Shown: piece by piece, positions 8,661-17,450 of the stretch | How the letters are laid out: the number at the start of each line of letters is the position of its first letter | Position numbering within the stretch: the first letter of the stretch is position 1 | DNA from: Ectobacillus ponti | GTDB taxonomy: Bacteria > Bacillota > Bacilli > Bacillales > Bacillaceae_G | NCBI RefSeq assembly: GCF_024294785.1 | Contig: NZ_JANCLT010000009.1 | Span: 1-64,000, forward strand | Length of the DNA stretch: 64,000 nucleotides | Direction: 5' to 3' | Notes under the pieces: model-generated | Database searches by the model: none | The model's input: only the letters and a program-made list of their open reading frames with translations | What the model was told of the DNA's origin: nothing | Made by a program: the position numbers and the translations under genes

Positions 8661-9380
8661 ATGATGGTAAGAGTGACTGTATGGAACGAAAACCGGCATG
8701 AACAAAAAAATCCCGTTGTCCGGGACATCTACCCGGAGGGCATTCATGGCGCCATTGCCGCATTTTTGCAAGACGAGTTTGAAGTGCGCACCGCCACGCT
8801 GGACGAGCCGGAGCACGGCCTGACAGACGAGGTGCTGCAGAGCACAGATGTACTTGTGTGGTGGGGACATCTGGCGCATGGCGAAGTGAGCGATGAAGTG
8901 GTGGAGAAGGTCAAGCAGCGTGTGCTCGACGGCATGGGTCTCATTGTCCTCCACTCCGGCCATTTTTCAAAGATTTTCAAAACGCTGATGGGAACGTCCT
9001 GTGATTTGAAGTGGCGCGAAGCTGACGATAAGGAGCGGCTGTGGGTTGTGGATCCCAGCCATCCGATTGTGGACGGCATCGGGGAATATATTGAGCTCCA
9101 GCGCGAAGAGATGTACGGCGAGCATTTCGATATTCCCGCTCCAGACCAGCTCGTGTTTGTCAGCTGGTTCACCGGCGGCGAGGTATTCCGCAGCGGCTGC
9201 ACGTATCAGCGCGGCAACGGCCGGATCTTCTATTTCCGTCCGGGCCATGAAACATACCCGACGTATCATAATAAAGAGATTCAGCGCGTGATTGCAAATG
9301 CCGTCAAGTGGGCGCAGCCGGTGGATCGCAAGCGTCCGGTGTATGGCAATGCCAAGGCATTAGAAAATGGGGGGAACTAA
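8661..9380 (+). CDS. ThuA-domain protein (trehalose utilisation family)
   Basis: 239 aa, glutamine-amidotransferase-like ThuA fold. Motifs are [31 protein letters not shown], and [18 protein letters not shown]. Start ATG-ATG at 8661 with AAAGGAG 7 nt upstream. First gene of a four-gene operon whose members touch or overlap. ThuA proteins work in routes where sugars are oxidised at C3; the exact step is not settled, so function here is by family only. Confidence 0.85.
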   Translation: MMVRVTVWNENRHEQKNPVVRDIYPEGIHGAIAAFLQDEFEVRTATLDEPEHGLTDEVLQSTDVLVWWGHLAHGEVSDEVVEKVKQRVLDGMGLIVLHSGHFSKIFKTLMGTSCDLKWREADDKERLWVVDPSHPIVDGIGEYIELQREEMYGEHFDIPAPDQLVFVSWFTGGEVFRSGCTYQRGNGRIFYFRPGHETYPTYHNKEIQRVIANAVKWAQPVDRKRPVYGNAKALENGGN

Positions 9381-9381
9381 G

Positions 9382-10416
9382 ATGACATTGAAAATTGGGG
9401 TAATCGGCTGCGGCAGCATCGCCCAGCATCGTCATTTGCCGGAATATGCGGGGCATTCCGGCGTGGAAATCGTTGCGGTATGCGACATCGTGCAAACGCG
9501 TGCAGAGGCAACAGCAGAAAAGTACGGTGCCAAGGCATATACGAGCTACGAAACGCTTTTGGCAGAAGGCATCGTCGACGCGGTGAGCGTATGTACGCCA
9601 AACTACCTGCATGCCCCAATCAGCATTGCGGCTCTGCAGGCAGGGGTGCATGTGCTGTGTGAAAAGCCGATGGCGACATCCCGCGCGGAAGCGGAAGCCA
9701 TGATTGCGGCGGCAAAGGAAAGCGGCAAGAAGCTGATGATCGCGCATAACCAGCGCTTCGTGCCTTCCCACCAAAAGGCACGCGACCTCATTGCCAGCGG
9801 TGAAATCGGCAAGGTGTACAGCTTCCGTACGGCATTCGGCCATCCGGGGCCGGAAAACTGGAGCGCGGACGGCAAGGAAAGCTGGTTCTTCCAGAAGGAA
9901 AAAGCCTTTATCGGCGCGATGGGCGATCTTGGTGTACATAAGACAGATCTGCTTCGCTATGTACTGGGACAGGAAATTACGGAGGTTGGCGCCTTTGTGG
10001 AGACGAGTGCGAAAAGCTTCGCGGATGTGGATGATAATGCGGTTTGTATTTTAAAAACAGAAGGCGGCATCATCGGTACGCTCGCGGCAAGCTGGGCGTA
10101 CACAGCCGGCGAAGACAATTCCACGATTATTTACGGCGAAAAAGCGATTTTGCGCCTGGAGGACAACCCGACTTACTCCCTGATTGCCCAGTATGCGAAC
10201 GGCCAGGTTGTGAAATATGAGCTTGGCAAAATTCAATCCAATGAGGCCGGCGGCCAGAACACCTCTCATGTCATTGAGCATTTTGTGGACTGCGTTGTGA
10301 ACGACAAGCAGCCGCTCATTGACGGCGAGGAAGGCATGAAGTCGCTGCAGGTCATCCTGGCGGCCTTGGAATCCCATGAGACAAAGCGCATTGCTGCAAC
10401 GGGGGAAGGAGCATGA
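9382..10416 (+). CDS. Gfo/Idh/MocA family sugar oxidoreductase (first copy)
   Basis: 344 aa NAD(P)-dependent dehydrogenase. Rossmann motif IGVIGCGSIAQHRHLPEY at the N-terminus, the family signature VLCEKPMATS near residue 97, then a C-terminal substrate domain with GDLGVHKTDLLRYVLG. ATG is one base after the ThuA stop. Sister of the next gene (same fold, about one third alike by eye), so the operon carries two different oxidoreductases, perhaps an oxidation and a reduction of the same ring position. Confidence 0.9.
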   Translation: MTLKIGVIGCGSIAQHRHLPEYAGHSGVEIVAVCDIVQTRAEATAEKYGAKAYTSYETLLAEGIVDAVSVCTPNYLHAPISIAALQAGVHVLCEKPMATSRAEAEAMIAAAKESGKKLMIAHNQRFVPSHQKARDLIASGEIGKVYSFRTAFGHPGPENWSADGKESWFFQKEKAFIGAMGDLGVHKTDLLRYVLGQEITEVGAFVETSAKSFADVDDNAVCILKTEGGIIGTLAASWAYTAGEDNSTIIYGEKAILRLEDNPTYSLIAQYANGQVVKYELGKIQSNEAGGQNTSHVIEHFVDCVVNDKQPLIDGEEGMKSLQVILAALESHETKRIAATGEGA

Positions 10417-11435
10417 CAAAGCTGAGAGTAGGCATCATCGGCGTCGGGGGGATCGCGCAGCAGCGCCATATCCCGGCTCTCTTGCAGTTTCCCGAATTGG
10501 CCGAGCTGCATGCAGTCAGCGATACGAATGTGGAGCGTGCGCAGGAAGTGGCGGCAAAGTACAAGGTGCCGCATGTCTTCCAGCATTACAAGGGCATGTT
10601 CGATGAGGTTGATGCGGTCATCATCTGTACACCGAACAAGTTTCATGCCGAGATTACAGTGGAAGCGCTGGAGGCGGGGGTGCATGTGCTGTGCGAAAAG
10701 CCGATGGCGATGAGCGCTGCGGAATGCGCCCGCATGGTGGAGGCGTCCCGCACATCCGGCAAGCAGCTGGCGATTGCATATCACTACCGGCATATGCCTG
10801 TGTCCCAGGCTGCCAAAAGCGTGATGGACGAAGTCGGCACACCGCTTGTGGTGCGGGTGAAGGCGCTGCGCCGCCGCAAGGTTCCCGGCTGGGGCGTGTT
10901 CACAAACAAGGAGCTGCAAGGCGGCGGCAGCCTCATCGACTACGGCTGCCATCTGCTGGACCTTGCGCTGTGGCTGATGGGCAACCCCAAGCATACAGCA
11001 GTGATGGGGAGTACCTACAATGCGTTAAGCCGGACGCCGGGGCAGCTGAACCAGTGGGGCAGCTTCAACCATGAGACATTTGGCGTGGATGATCATGTAA
11101 CGTCTTACATCAAATTTGAGAACGGAGCTTCTCTCTTATTTGAAACATCCTGGTCTGCCAACATTCTGGACGATGAAGAGCATCTCAGCATTTCCGGAAC
11201 AAAAGGCGGTTTGAGCGTGTTCCCGTTTGAAATGTATACAACGAAAGGGCAAATGCTCTTAAACAGCCAGGCGGCCTGGATTCAGGGGGAAGAGGACCCT
11301 GGCCTGCCGCAGCTGCAGAACTTTTTGGAGGCATGTGTGCACGGAGCCGAGCTGGTTGTCAAACCGGAGGAAGCGATGCAGGTGTCCCAGATTATAGATG
11401 AGATTTATCAAAGCGCGGGGGGAACAGAGCGATGA
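10413..11435 (+). CDS. Gfo/Idh/MocA family sugar oxidoreductase (second copy)
   Basis: 340 aa. Rossmann motif VGIIGVGGIAQQRHIPAL, signature VLCEKPMAMS, and GGSLIDYGCHLLDLALWLMG carrying the usual catalytic Asp/His region. Start overlaps the previous stop (ATGA at 10413), so the two are co-translated. Substrate unknown; myo-inositol-type or keto-glucose-type sugars are the usual ones in this family. Confidence 0.9.
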   Translation: MTKLRVGIIGVGGIAQQRHIPALLQFPELAELHAVSDTNVERAQEVAAKYKVPHVFQHYKGMFDEVDAVIICTPNKFHAEITVEALEAGVHVLCEKPMAMSAAECARMVEASRTSGKQLAIAYHYRHMPVSQAAKSVMDEVGTPLVVRVKALRRRKVPGWGVFTNKELQGGGSLIDYGCHLLDLALWLMGNPKHTAVMGSTYNALSRTPGQLNQWGSFNHETFGVDDHVTSYIKFENGASLLFETSWSANILDDEEHLSISGTKGGLSVFPFEMYTTKGQMLLNSQAAWIQGEEDPGLPQLQNFLEACVHGAELVVKPEEAMQVSQIIDEIYQSAGGTER

Positions 11436-12400
11436 AGCTAGGTGTATTTACCGTCTTATTTTCCGGAATGAAGTTCGAAGAGATGCTGGACCATGTGAAG
11501 GCATCCGGCCTGCATGCGGTGGAAATCGGCACGGGCTGCTATCCGGGCGATGCCCATTGCGATCTGAATTTGCTGCTCGAGGATGAAGCGGCACGCGCCG
11601 ATTACATCGCGAAGGTGCGCGAGCGTGACCTCATCATCAGCGCGTTCAGCTGCCACGGCAACCCGCTGTCGCCGGACAAGGAATTTGCAGAGCGTTCCCA
11701 TGATACGCTGCTGAAAACCATCAAGCTGGCATCCCTGCTGGAGGTGCCGGTGGTGAACTGCTTCTCGGGTACAGCGGGCGACCATGAAGGCGCGAAGTAT
11801 CCGAACTGGCCGGTGACGGCTTGGCCGGACGAATACAACCATGTGCTGAAGTGGCAGTGGGAGGAAAAGCTGATTCCATATTGGAAGGAAGTCGGCCAAT
11901 ATGCGAAGGACCATGGCGTGAAAATCGGCCTCGAGCTGCACGGCGGCTTCCTGGTGCACACGCCTTACACACTCTTGAAGCTGCGTGAGGAAACATGTGA
12001 CGCCATCGGGGCCAACCTGGACCCGAGCCATCTGTGGTGGCAGGGCATCAATCCGGTGGCGGCCATCAAGATTTTGGCGAAGGAAGGGGCCATCCACCAC
12101 TTCCATGCAAAGGATACGTATATTGATCCGGACAATGTGAACATGTACGGTTTGACGGACATGCAGCCGTACGGCAACGTGCAGTCCCGCGCCTGGACAT
12201 TCCGCTCTGTCGGCTGCGGCCACAGCCTGCAGGAATGGTCCGATATGATGAGCGCTCTGCGCATCTATGGCTACGACTATGTGGTAAGCATTGAGCACGA
12301 GGACCCGATCATGTCCATTGACGAGGGCTTCAAGCGGGCGGTGCAGAATTTGAAGTCTGTGCTGATTGAAGAGCAGCCCTCCCAGATGTGGTGGGCGTAA
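11432..12400 (+). CDS. Sugar phosphate isomerase/epimerase family TIM barrel
   Basis: 322 aa xylose-isomerase-like TIM barrel (AP endonuclease family 2). Metal ligands can be picked out: Glu in IGLELHGGF, Asp/His in NLDPSH, His in HHFHAKDTY and Glu in SIEHED near the C-terminus. The start overlaps the previous gene (ATGA at 11432). In known keto-glycoside and inositol pathways such barrels isomerise or cleave the oxidised sugar made by Gfo/Idh enzymes, which suits this operon. Confidence 0.88.
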   Translation: MKLGVFTVLFSGMKFEEMLDHVKASGLHAVEIGTGCYPGDAHCDLNLLLEDEAARADYIAKVRERDLIISAFSCHGNPLSPDKEFAERSHDTLLKTIKLASLLEVPVVNCFSGTAGDHEGAKYPNWPVTAWPDEYNHVLKWQWEEKLIPYWKEVGQYAKDHGVKIGLELHGGFLVHTPYTLLKLREETCDAIGANLDPSHLWWQGINPVAAIKILAKEGAIHHFHAKDTYIDPDNVNMYGLTDMQPYGNVQSRAWTFRSVGCGHSLQEWSDMMSALRIYGYDYVVSIEHEDPIMSIDEGFKRAVQNLKSVLIEEQPSQMWWA

Positions 12401-12407
12401 CGAAGGA

Positions 12408-12435
12408 AGACCAAGCAGCCGCTTGGTCTTTTGCT
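12408..12435 (+). terminator. Terminator of the ThuA operon
   Basis: Stem AGACCAAGC / GCTTGGTCT with an AGCC loop, then TTTGCTTT. Confidence 0.75.
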
Positions 12436-12443
12436 TTGCAAGG

Positions 12444-12511
12444 TTATCTTACACTTTTTTTGATTTATCTTACACTTTCTTGAATTTATCTTACAGTTTT
12501 TTGGATTTATC
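12444..12511. repeat. 21-bp phased repeat, three copies and a partial
   Basis: TATCTTA starts at 12445, 12466 and 12487, exactly 21 bp apart, and the next step (12508) reads TATC then diverges. The array covers the stop codon of the exonuclease gene (12491) and runs toward the ThuA operon terminator. Confidence 0.75.
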
Positions 12512-13414
12512 AATTAAATCCTGAAATTGTGCCTCGCTTATCATCCGAATTGGCTTGCCCTGCTGCTGCAGAAGCTCAGCCTGTTTGATCTTGGACGACT
12601 TGTTGCCCCGCTGGAACGGACTTGGCTTGTTGCCGATGACCACATAGTCGGTATGCTCGTCCACATAGTCCTGCGGAAGGCCGCCCTGCTGCGCTGTCAG
12701 CTCGGCGGCCTTTGTGCGCGTCAGCGACTCGAGCTTGCCGGTGAAGACAATGCGCTTTCCGTACAATGCACGGGCAGGGTCAGCGTTTTGGGAAGCGGGA
12801 ATGCTGATGCTCCGCTTTGATTTGGCCGCAGAGGCGCGGGAAGGGACGTAGGTGCCCGGCGCGATTTCGCCGGCGGTGATGCGTGTTTTTTCGTATAAAG
12901 CCTCCAGGCTGCGAATCTGAAAATCATGGGTCAAATGCAGCATGATTTCCGCGCAGGCTCTGGCATCGTCAAGCGCATGGTGGTGGTTGGACAGTTGGAT
13001 GCCAAAATGCTGCGTGAGATGCTTCAGTGTATGGCTTGGCTGCTCCGGCAGCAGCTTCTTGGACAGCTGGTACGTGCAAAGCAGCTGGTTGAAGGCCGGC
13101 GTGATGCCGTAGCGGGCCAGATTGTCCCGCAGGGCGTATCCGTCAAACGGAAGATAGTGCGCGACCAGCAGCTTGCCCGCAAACCGCCCGTGATGCTCCC
13201 TGTAAAAGGAGTCGAAGGTCGGCGCATGCTGCACATCCGCCGGGGTGATGCCGTGCACCGCAATGTTGTGCGGGTTGAATGCTTCCTCCGGATGGATGAG
13301 CTCATACAGCGTATCCACAATTTCTCCGTTCTCCACAAACACCATGCCGACCGAGCAGATGCTGTGCCGGCGCTGGTTGGCCGTCTCAAAGTCAAAGGCG
13401 ACAAAGTCCTTCAT
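12491..13414 (-). CDS. 3'-5' exonuclease (DnaQ-like) with C-terminal BRCT domain
   Basis: 307 aa. DEDD-type exonuclease domain first: ExoI FVAFDFETA, ExoII with LLVAHYLPFDGYALRDNL, ExoIII HHHALDDARACAEI. The C-terminal part (YGKRIVFTGKLESLTR, then AAELTAQQGG) is a BRCT domain as in DNA ligases, followed by a basic tail. This is the polymerase III epsilon-like exonuclease family of Bacillaceae, probably for repair rather than replication. ATG at 13414 has AAGGAGGG 7 nt upstream; the GTG at 13420 is less likely. Confidence 0.88.
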   Translation of the reverse strand: MKDFVAFDFETANQRRHSICSVGMVFVENGEIVDTLYELIHPEEAFNPHNIAVHGITPADVQHAPTFDSFYREHHGRFAGKLLVAHYLPFDGYALRDNLARYGITPAFNQLLCTYQLSKKLLPEQPSHTLKHLTQHFGIQLSNHHHALDDARACAEIMLHLTHDFQIRSLEALYEKTRITAGEIAPGTYVPSRASAAKSKRSISIPASQNADPARALYGKRIVFTGKLESLTRTKAAELTAQQGGLPQDYVDEHTDYVVIGNKPSPFQRGNKSSKIKQAELLQQQGKPIRMISEAQFQDLIDKSKKL

Positions 13415-13471
13415 GTGCACACCCTCCTTTTTCCTCCATTATACAGCAAAAAGAGAGGCTGCGAGAGCCTC

Positions 13472-14668
13472 TTACTGTGCCGTTTTTCGTACGAGCAGTG
13501 TGTAGGACAGTACTGCGCCCACACCGAGCAAAGCGATGACGAGCCCCATCGGCACGGCAGACGCTCCGCCGCCAAGTCCGACAAGCGGTGCAGCGAGGCC
13601 GCCGAGCGCCATTGACATGACACCAAGCAGGGCAGAAGCGCTGCCGGCAGATTTCCCTTGTGTTTGCATCGCCAACGAGAAGCTGGAGGTGCCGACCATC
13701 CCATTGCTCGAAACCACAAAGAACAGCGGGATCAAGACAACCCAAAGCGGCGCGTGCAGCGAGACCGCCAAAAGCAGCAGCAAGCCGCCAATGGAGCAGG
13801 CGCCAAGGCCCGCTGCGAGGAACTTCCGCTCACCTACTATCCCAGCCAGCCGGCCCGTTGTCTGGCTGGCAATCATGATGCCGATGCCGTTCATCGCAAA
13901 AATGAGGCTGAAGGTCTGTGCCGATGCCCCGTATATAGTTTGCACGACAAAGGGTGAGCCCGAGATATACGAGAACATGGCCGCAAATACGAGCCCTTGT
14001 GAAAGGGCGTAGCCAACAAAGCTGCGGTCACCCAGAATGCGCCCGAAGGTACGGACCGTGTTGCCGATCCCGCCTTGTGAGCGCCGCTGTGCCGGCAAGG
14101 TTTCTGCCAAACCGAATAGTACGACAAAGAACATCGTAAGACCGATCCCGCCGAGGACAGCGAACACGCCTTGCCACGGGGCAAATCGCAGCAGCTGCGC
14201 GCCGATCACCGGCGCCAAAATGGGGGCGACCCCGTTCACGAGTGCCAGCAGCGCAAAAAACTTCGTCAGCTCCGGCCCGACATACAAATCGCGCACCACA
14301 GCGCGGGAGATGACAATGCCGGCTGAACCGGACAGCCCCTGGAGAAAGCGCAGGGCAATAAACAGCCCGATGGATGGAGTGAATACACACAGCAGGGAAA
14401 TGACCGTGTAGGCGGCAAGGCCGATCAGAAGCGGCCTGCGCCGGCCGTACACATCGCTGAGCGGACCTGACAGCAGCTGTCCGGAGGCCAAGCCCAGCAG
14501 GAAAAAGGTGAGGCTGAGCTGCGCCAGCGACGGAGCGGCATGAAAATCGGCTGCCAGCTCCGGGAGCGCCGGCAGATACATGTCGATGGACAGCGGGGCG
14601 AATGCCGCCAGACTGCCGAGGATGGCGGCAATTCCAAGCCGCTTTCCTTTTGAAAGGGTAGCTTCCAT
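13472..14668 (-). CDS. Bcr/CflA family multidrug efflux MFS transporter
   Basis: 398 aa with 12 hydrophobic segments. Diagnostic N-terminus APLSIDMYLPALPELAADF, motif A GPLSDVYGRRRPL, and motif C-like GFLQGLSGSAGIVISRAVVRDL region. Bcr/CflA pumps export drugs such as bicyclomycin or chloramphenicol in exchange for protons; the real substrate is unknown. Single gene, divergent from lrgA, with 198 bp between them in which I see no gene. Confidence 0.88.
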   Translation of the reverse strand: MEATLSKGKRLGIAAILGSLAAFAPLSIDMYLPALPELAADFHAAPSLAQLSLTFFLLGLASGQLLSGPLSDVYGRRRPLLIGLAAYTVISLLCVFTPSIGLFIALRFLQGLSGSAGIVISRAVVRDLYVGPELTKFFALLALVNGVAPILAPVIGAQLLRFAPWQGVFAVLGGIGLTMFFVVLFGLAETLPAQRRSQGGIGNTVRTFGRILGDRSFVGYALSQGLVFAAMFSYISGSPFVVQTIYGASAQTFSLIFAMNGIGIMIASQTTGRLAGIVGERKFLAAGLGACSIGGLLLLLAVSLHAPLWVVLIPLFFVVSSNGMVGTSSFSLAMQTQGKSAGSASALLGVMSMALGGLAAPLVGLGGGASAVPMGLVIALLGVGAVLSYTLLVRKTAQ

Positions 14669-14866
14669 AATGCAATCTCCTTCTATTTTTATGCGATATA
14701 AAAACCGTAACGGGAACGGGCAGGAAATGCAAATATTTTGGGACTACGGAGAAAATCTGACAGGAAATTGAAGAAAGTATGTCAGATTATATGACGAAGG
14801 AGCGGGCAGTCTTCCCAACTTCTCATATACTGTGTTTAAAGCTTCACATAGTTGGGAGGGCTGGAG

Positions 14867-15229
14867 ATGCAGACAGGAAAGGCCGTGCTGCAAATCGGTT
14901 TGCTGTCGCTGCTGTACTTGCTTGGCGCCTGGCTTCAGCAATACTGGAAGCTGTCCGTGCCGGGGAGCCTGATCGGCATGCTTCTGCTGCTGGGCTTGCT
15001 GGCAACAGGAATAGTGCCGGTGCGATGGTTTGAGGCGGGCGGCGAGAGGCTGTTGACGCTGATGCCGCTGCTGCTTGTTCCGTCCATGGCGGGGCTGATG
15101 GAATATGGGCCATTCCTGCTAAAGAAGGGCGGGGGCCTGCTCCTCACAGCTGTCATCAGCACGCTGCTCATCATTATCGTTGCAGGGCATACCGGGCAGT
15201 ACTTAGCAAAGCGAAGGGAGAGAAAATAA
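14867..15229 (+). CDS. CidA/LrgA family holin-like protein
   Basis: 120 aa, four membrane segments, with the family landmarks QYWKLSVPGSLIGMLLLLGLL and LLVPSMAGLMEYG. The ATG at 14867 has GGAGGG 6 nt upstream, so an earlier in-frame ATG at 14852 is not used. LrgA/CidA proteins modulate murein hydrolase activity or act as small-metabolite (pyruvate) channels with their B partner. No LytSR-type regulator is adjacent. Confidence 0.87.
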   Translation: MQTGKAVLQIGLLSLLYLLGAWLQQYWKLSVPGSLIGMLLLLGLLATGIVPVRWFEAGGERLLTLMPLLLVPSMAGLMEYGPFLLKKGGGLLLTAVISTLLIIIVAGHTGQYLAKRRERK

Positions 15230-15897
15230 TGGGGATTGTTCTTACCGTATTTTTATATGAAATAGGAAGACGCCTGTATCAGCGGATTCCGAGTCCATTG
15301 ACGATGCCGGTGCTTACAGCAGCTGCTATGCTGATGGCGGTTTTGCTGTTTTTACAAATTCCATACCATACTTATATAGAGCAGGGTGGAAGCTGGATGA
15401 CGAAGCTGCTTGGTCCGGGCATCGTTGCCTTGGCCATCCCGCTGTATAAGCAGCGCGGCATTTTGAAAAGATATGCCGTTCCGATTCTGGGAGGAGCCGT
15501 CGTCGGCACACTGGTTGCCATTATGAGCGACCTTGTCATCTCGTTTTTCTTGGGTGCCGATCAGAGTTTGATTCTGACCATGCTGCCAAAATCGGTGACG
15601 ATGCCGGTGGCCATGAGCGTGTCGGAAGAAATTGGCGGCATTCCGTCCTTGACGGCGGTGTTTGTCATCATTGCCGGCATCACCGGCGTCCTTACGGGGC
15701 CATGGCTGCTGCAATGGAGCGGTGTGACGAGCTTTATTGGAAAAGGAATCAGTGTCGGCTGCTCCTCGCACATGATGGGAGTCACACAGGCAATGAATCG
15801 GGATGAGCGGGAAGGGGTCATTGGGTCTGTCACCATGACACTGGCAGCCGTACTGACCTGTGTGCTGGGGCCGCTGTTTGCCCGTCTGTTCGTATAA
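15229..15897 (+). CDS. CidB/LrgB family membrane protein
   Basis: 222 aa, multi-spanning. Conserved LLGPGIVALAIPLYKQR, LPKSVTMPVAMSVSEEIGG and SSHMMGVTQAM motifs. Start overlaps the lrgA-type stop (TAATG). Partner of the preceding gene. Confidence 0.9.
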   Translation: MGIVLTVFLYEIGRRLYQRIPSPLTMPVLTAAAMLMAVLLFLQIPYHTYIEQGGSWMTKLLGPGIVALAIPLYKQRGILKRYAVPILGGAVVGTLVAIMSDLVISFFLGADQSLILTMLPKSVTMPVAMSVSEEIGGIPSLTAVFVIIAGITGVLTGPWLLQWSGVTSFIGKGISVGCSSHMMGVTQAMNRDEREGVIGSVTMTLAAVLTCVLGPLFARLFV

Positions 15898-15971
15898 ATC
15901 CTATATAACTTCCAAAATAGCATACCAGCGCGTACAATGGAGTTATAAAGAAAAGAAGCAGGAGGAAAGCC

Positions 15972-16685
15972 ATGATTCAAGCTATTTTCTTTGATTTGGA
16001 CGACACGCTGCATGACAGCCAGCGGCCGTTCCGCCGCGCGATGGAACAGAGCTTTCCGCATCCATATGCGTCTGTTCCGTCGGACACTGCTTATAAGATG
16101 TTCCGGCACTTCAGTGATCTGCTTTGGCCGGCCTACTGCAGAGGGGATGTATCGCTCGCCGACCTCAGGGCGGAACGGATCATTAGAATGATGGAGCACC
16201 AGGGCTTCGTCATCTCCAGGCAGGAGGCGGAGCGATTTCAGGCATGCTACGAGCGGGAGCAGCAGCGGATTGAGCTATTCTCCGATGCTTCGGCTGTTTT
16301 AACTGAGCTTCAGGAAATGGGTCTGCTGATCGGCATCATTACGAACGGCCCGGTGAAGCATCAGGCCGGCAAGATTGCTGCTCTTGGACTCGATTCTGCT
16401 ATTCAGAGCGAGCACATATTTATCTCAGATGCTGTCGGCATTGCCAAGCCGGACCAGCAGATTTTTGAATGGGTTGCCCGGCAGGTTGGCCATTCCCCCG
16501 GACATCTGCTGTATGTCGGGGATACATGGGAAAACGATGTGGCTGCGGCGATGGAGGCAGGATGGCATTCCATTTGGTACAACCACCGTTCCCGGAAGCC
16601 GGAAACGGACCATCAGCCATTGGCTGAGATTCGGCTGCTCTCTGATATCTTAGATGTATGGAAGGGAGCAGAAAAAGAGGGCTGA
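15972..16685 (+). CDS. HAD family hydrolase (YjjG/YsaA-like)
   Basis: 237 aa phosphatase. Motif I FFDLDDTLHDS (nucleophile Asp), motif II GIITNGP, motif III Lys in GIAKPDQQIFEW, motif IV VGDTWENDVAAA. A helical cap lies between motifs I and II. Resembles nucleotide or sugar-phosphate house-cleaning phosphatases. AGGAGG ribosome site. Single gene. Confidence 0.87.
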   Translation: MIQAIFFDLDDTLHDSQRPFRRAMEQSFPHPYASVPSDTAYKMFRHFSDLLWPAYCRGDVSLADLRAERIIRMMEHQGFVISRQEAERFQACYEREQQRIELFSDASAVLTELQEMGLLIGIITNGPVKHQAGKIAALGLDSAIQSEHIFISDAVGIAKPDQQIFEWVARQVGHSPGHLLYVGDTWENDVAAAMEAGWHSIWYNHRSRKPETDHQPLAEIRLLSDILDVWKGAEKEG

Positions 16686-16706
16686 CCAAGTTGGGTCAGT
16701 CCTCTC
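16677..16706 (-). terminator. Terminator for the 16724 gene
   Basis: GAGGACTGACC / GGTCAGCCCTC stem; read on the minus strand it is followed by TTTTTCT. It overlaps the HAD gene stop. Confidence 0.7.
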
Positions 16707-16723
16707 GTGGCGGAAGAGCGCTT

Positions 16724-17305
16724 CTATCTGCTCTTTTTTCGGTTTTCGAGCTTCTTCTCAGCCTCCTTCAGCCTCGCAAATCCACTCTTTCGTGCTTGCA
16801 CTTGTTTTGTTTTTTGTTTTTTCTCCTTCTGCCCGCCGTTGGACCACTCTCCAAAAAAACGGACTAATAGAAACGAAATGCCAATGGCGAATACGGGAGA
16901 CAAACCAAAGTACAAATAGCTGGGCCAAAAGCGGGACTGGCTGCCTTGTGCAAGCAGAAAGTCGCCCACGCTGGTTTGGTCTGCGAGAAAGCCAAACGGC
17001 GCGAGGAAGAATAAAGGCGCGATGATCATATAAGGAAAAGCAAGAAAGGCGGCAAGTACGCTGCTCCCGAATTTTCCTTGGCTGCCGCGGTGGGACAGAA
17101 TACAAAGGGTAATCGTAAAGACAAGAAATAACCCGGTAATGGTGCCCCAATGGTAATACGCCCCAATCATAATGGCGCCGGCAAAGAGCATGAGAAGGAA
17201 GGGGGCGAAAAGAATTCCCAAAATAGCTGCAAGAATTGTACTGCCGCCGACTTGTTCTATCTTCAGAACTCTCCCCATTGCGTCTGTAATCACTCTGAAT
17301 TCCAT
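16724..17305 (-). CDS. Hypothetical membrane protein (193 aa)
   Basis: Not recognised. Soluble N-terminus of about 25 aa (MEFRVITDAMGRVLKIEQVG), then four or five hydrophobic segments (residues ~26-50, ~55-70, ~80-100, ~125-145), then a very basic tail (KEKKQKTKQVQARKSGFARL). AAGGAGGG ribosome site 4-5 nt before the ATG. Single gene with its own terminator. Confidence 0.65.
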   Translation of the reverse strand: MEFRVITDAMGRVLKIEQVGGSTILAAILGILFAPFLLMLFAGAIMIGAYYHWGTITGLFLVFTITLCILSHRGSQGKFGSSVLAAFLAFPYMIIAPLFFLAPFGFLADQTSVGDFLLAQGSQSRFWPSYLYFGLSPVFAIGISFLLVRFFGEWSNGGQKEKKQKTKQVQARKSGFARLKEAEKKLENRKKSR

Positions 17306-17409
17306 AAGTTCCCTCCTTTTTCAGTTCATTGAAATTATATAATGTAAATATGCTGAAGAGAAGGGAAATATTGTACTTTTTGTAATATTGGGCCAAATAG
17401 TGAGGCGCA

Positions 17410-17446
17410 AAAAGGGCATCCTCTGATGTGGAGGGTGCCCCTTTTG
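17410..17446 (-). terminator. Terminator of the DHA2 transporter gene
   Basis: GGGGCACCCTC / GAGGATGCCC stem followed on the minus strand by TTTTTGC. Confidence 0.7.
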
Positions 17447-17450
17447 CGGT

